This document shows, one piece after another, positions 23,946-24,004 of a stretch of 24,004 bases of DNA. The notes beneath the pieces were generated by a model, which did not search any database, was not told where the DNA came from, and saw only the letters and a program-made list of their open reading frames with translations. A program made the position numbers and the translations under genes. This DNA comes from JAGXQV01 sp964527565 (lineage in GTDB: Bacteria > Pseudomonadota > Gammaproteobacteria > Burkholderiales > Sulfuricellaceae): positions 1 to 24,004 of the forward strand of contig CAZGOY010000047.1 of the NCBI GenBank assembly GCA_964527565.1. The letters are read 5' to 3'. How positions within the stretch are numbered: position 1 is the first letter of the stretch; each line of letters starts with the position of its first letter.

Positions 23946-24004
23946 TGTCGCTAACCTGAATTTTGCATAAGAAGGGCGAACTACCAAGTAACTATTTGAT
24001 ATAA
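23946..24004. other. AT-rich sequence beyond the transposase break
   Basis: The last 59 bases are clearly more AT-rich than the fragment before them and carry no coding signal. The segment CTAACCTGAATTTTGCATAA (23951-23970) looks like an insertion-sequence end and would explain why the transposase stops abruptly, but nothing confirms it inside the window. Confidence 0.25.

Noticed and set aside
1..24004. CRISPR arrays, prophage or a multi-gene defence island
   Set aside because: No spaced direct-repeat array, cas, phage structural or restriction genes are visible; the only conflict-type system is ccdAB.

Overview
The window is a chromosomal segment, most likely from a betaproteobacterium (a member of the Nitrosomonadales/Sulfuricellaceae type is my guess, not shown). 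The case rests on gene order and families: topA-smg-dprA-lysM divergent from def-fmt-rsmB, then DUF4390-ntrY-like-ntrX-like-kup, plus hslU, apaH and a periplasmic-binding TRAP transporter. GC content and C/G-ending codons rise visibly from about 14 kb to 21 kb compared with the topA end.

Layout. Positions 1-436 are non-coding: an IS21-like multiple-repeat terminus at the very edge, a degenerate attC-like fold, and two intrinsic terminators (one belongs to topA). Positions 437-5420 (minus strand) hold topA, smg, dprA and a LysM protein. Positions 5513-14088 (plus strand) hold def, fmt, rsmB, a DUF4390 protein, a NtrY-like histidine kinase, a NtrX-like regulator with a decayed ATPase domain, and kup; most junctions are overlapping or very tight, so this looks like one long transcription unit. 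An M17 aminopeptidase (14116-15588) follows, then an intact chromosomal ccdAB toxin-antitoxin pair with its own promoter. Everything from 16237 to 22792 is on the minus strand: dctP, dctQ, dctM, hslU, a small stand-alone WGR protein, a TauE/SafE permease, a REP-like inverted pair, and apaH. A tRNA-Met(CAT) with promoter and terminator lies at 23043-23119. The last kilobase is mobile-element debris: an interrupted reading frame, an ISNCY-type IS end, and the C-terminal third or so of its transposase.

How the genes work together. The left half is housekeeping: DNA topology, DNA uptake, and N-terminal maturation of proteins (Def removes the formyl group that Fmt put on initiator tRNA; RsmB methylates 16S rRNA). 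Kup sits where E. coli has trkA after def-fmt-rsmB, so potassium uptake is kept next to this block by a non-homologous gene. On the right, the TRAP operon has a palindromic operator candidate in front of dctP and a terminator-like hairpin between dctP and dctQ, which would give more binding protein than membrane subunits.

The points I find most worth following are hslU without hslV beside it (joined instead to TRAP, WGR and TauE genes), the NtrX-like regulator lacking Walker A and GAFTGA, the REP element that supplies the stop codon of the TauE gene, the His-rich tail on DctQ, and the ccdAB pair whose toxin lacks the C-terminal Trp known from F plasmid. I see no CRISPR array, no phage structural genes and no clear new defence system.
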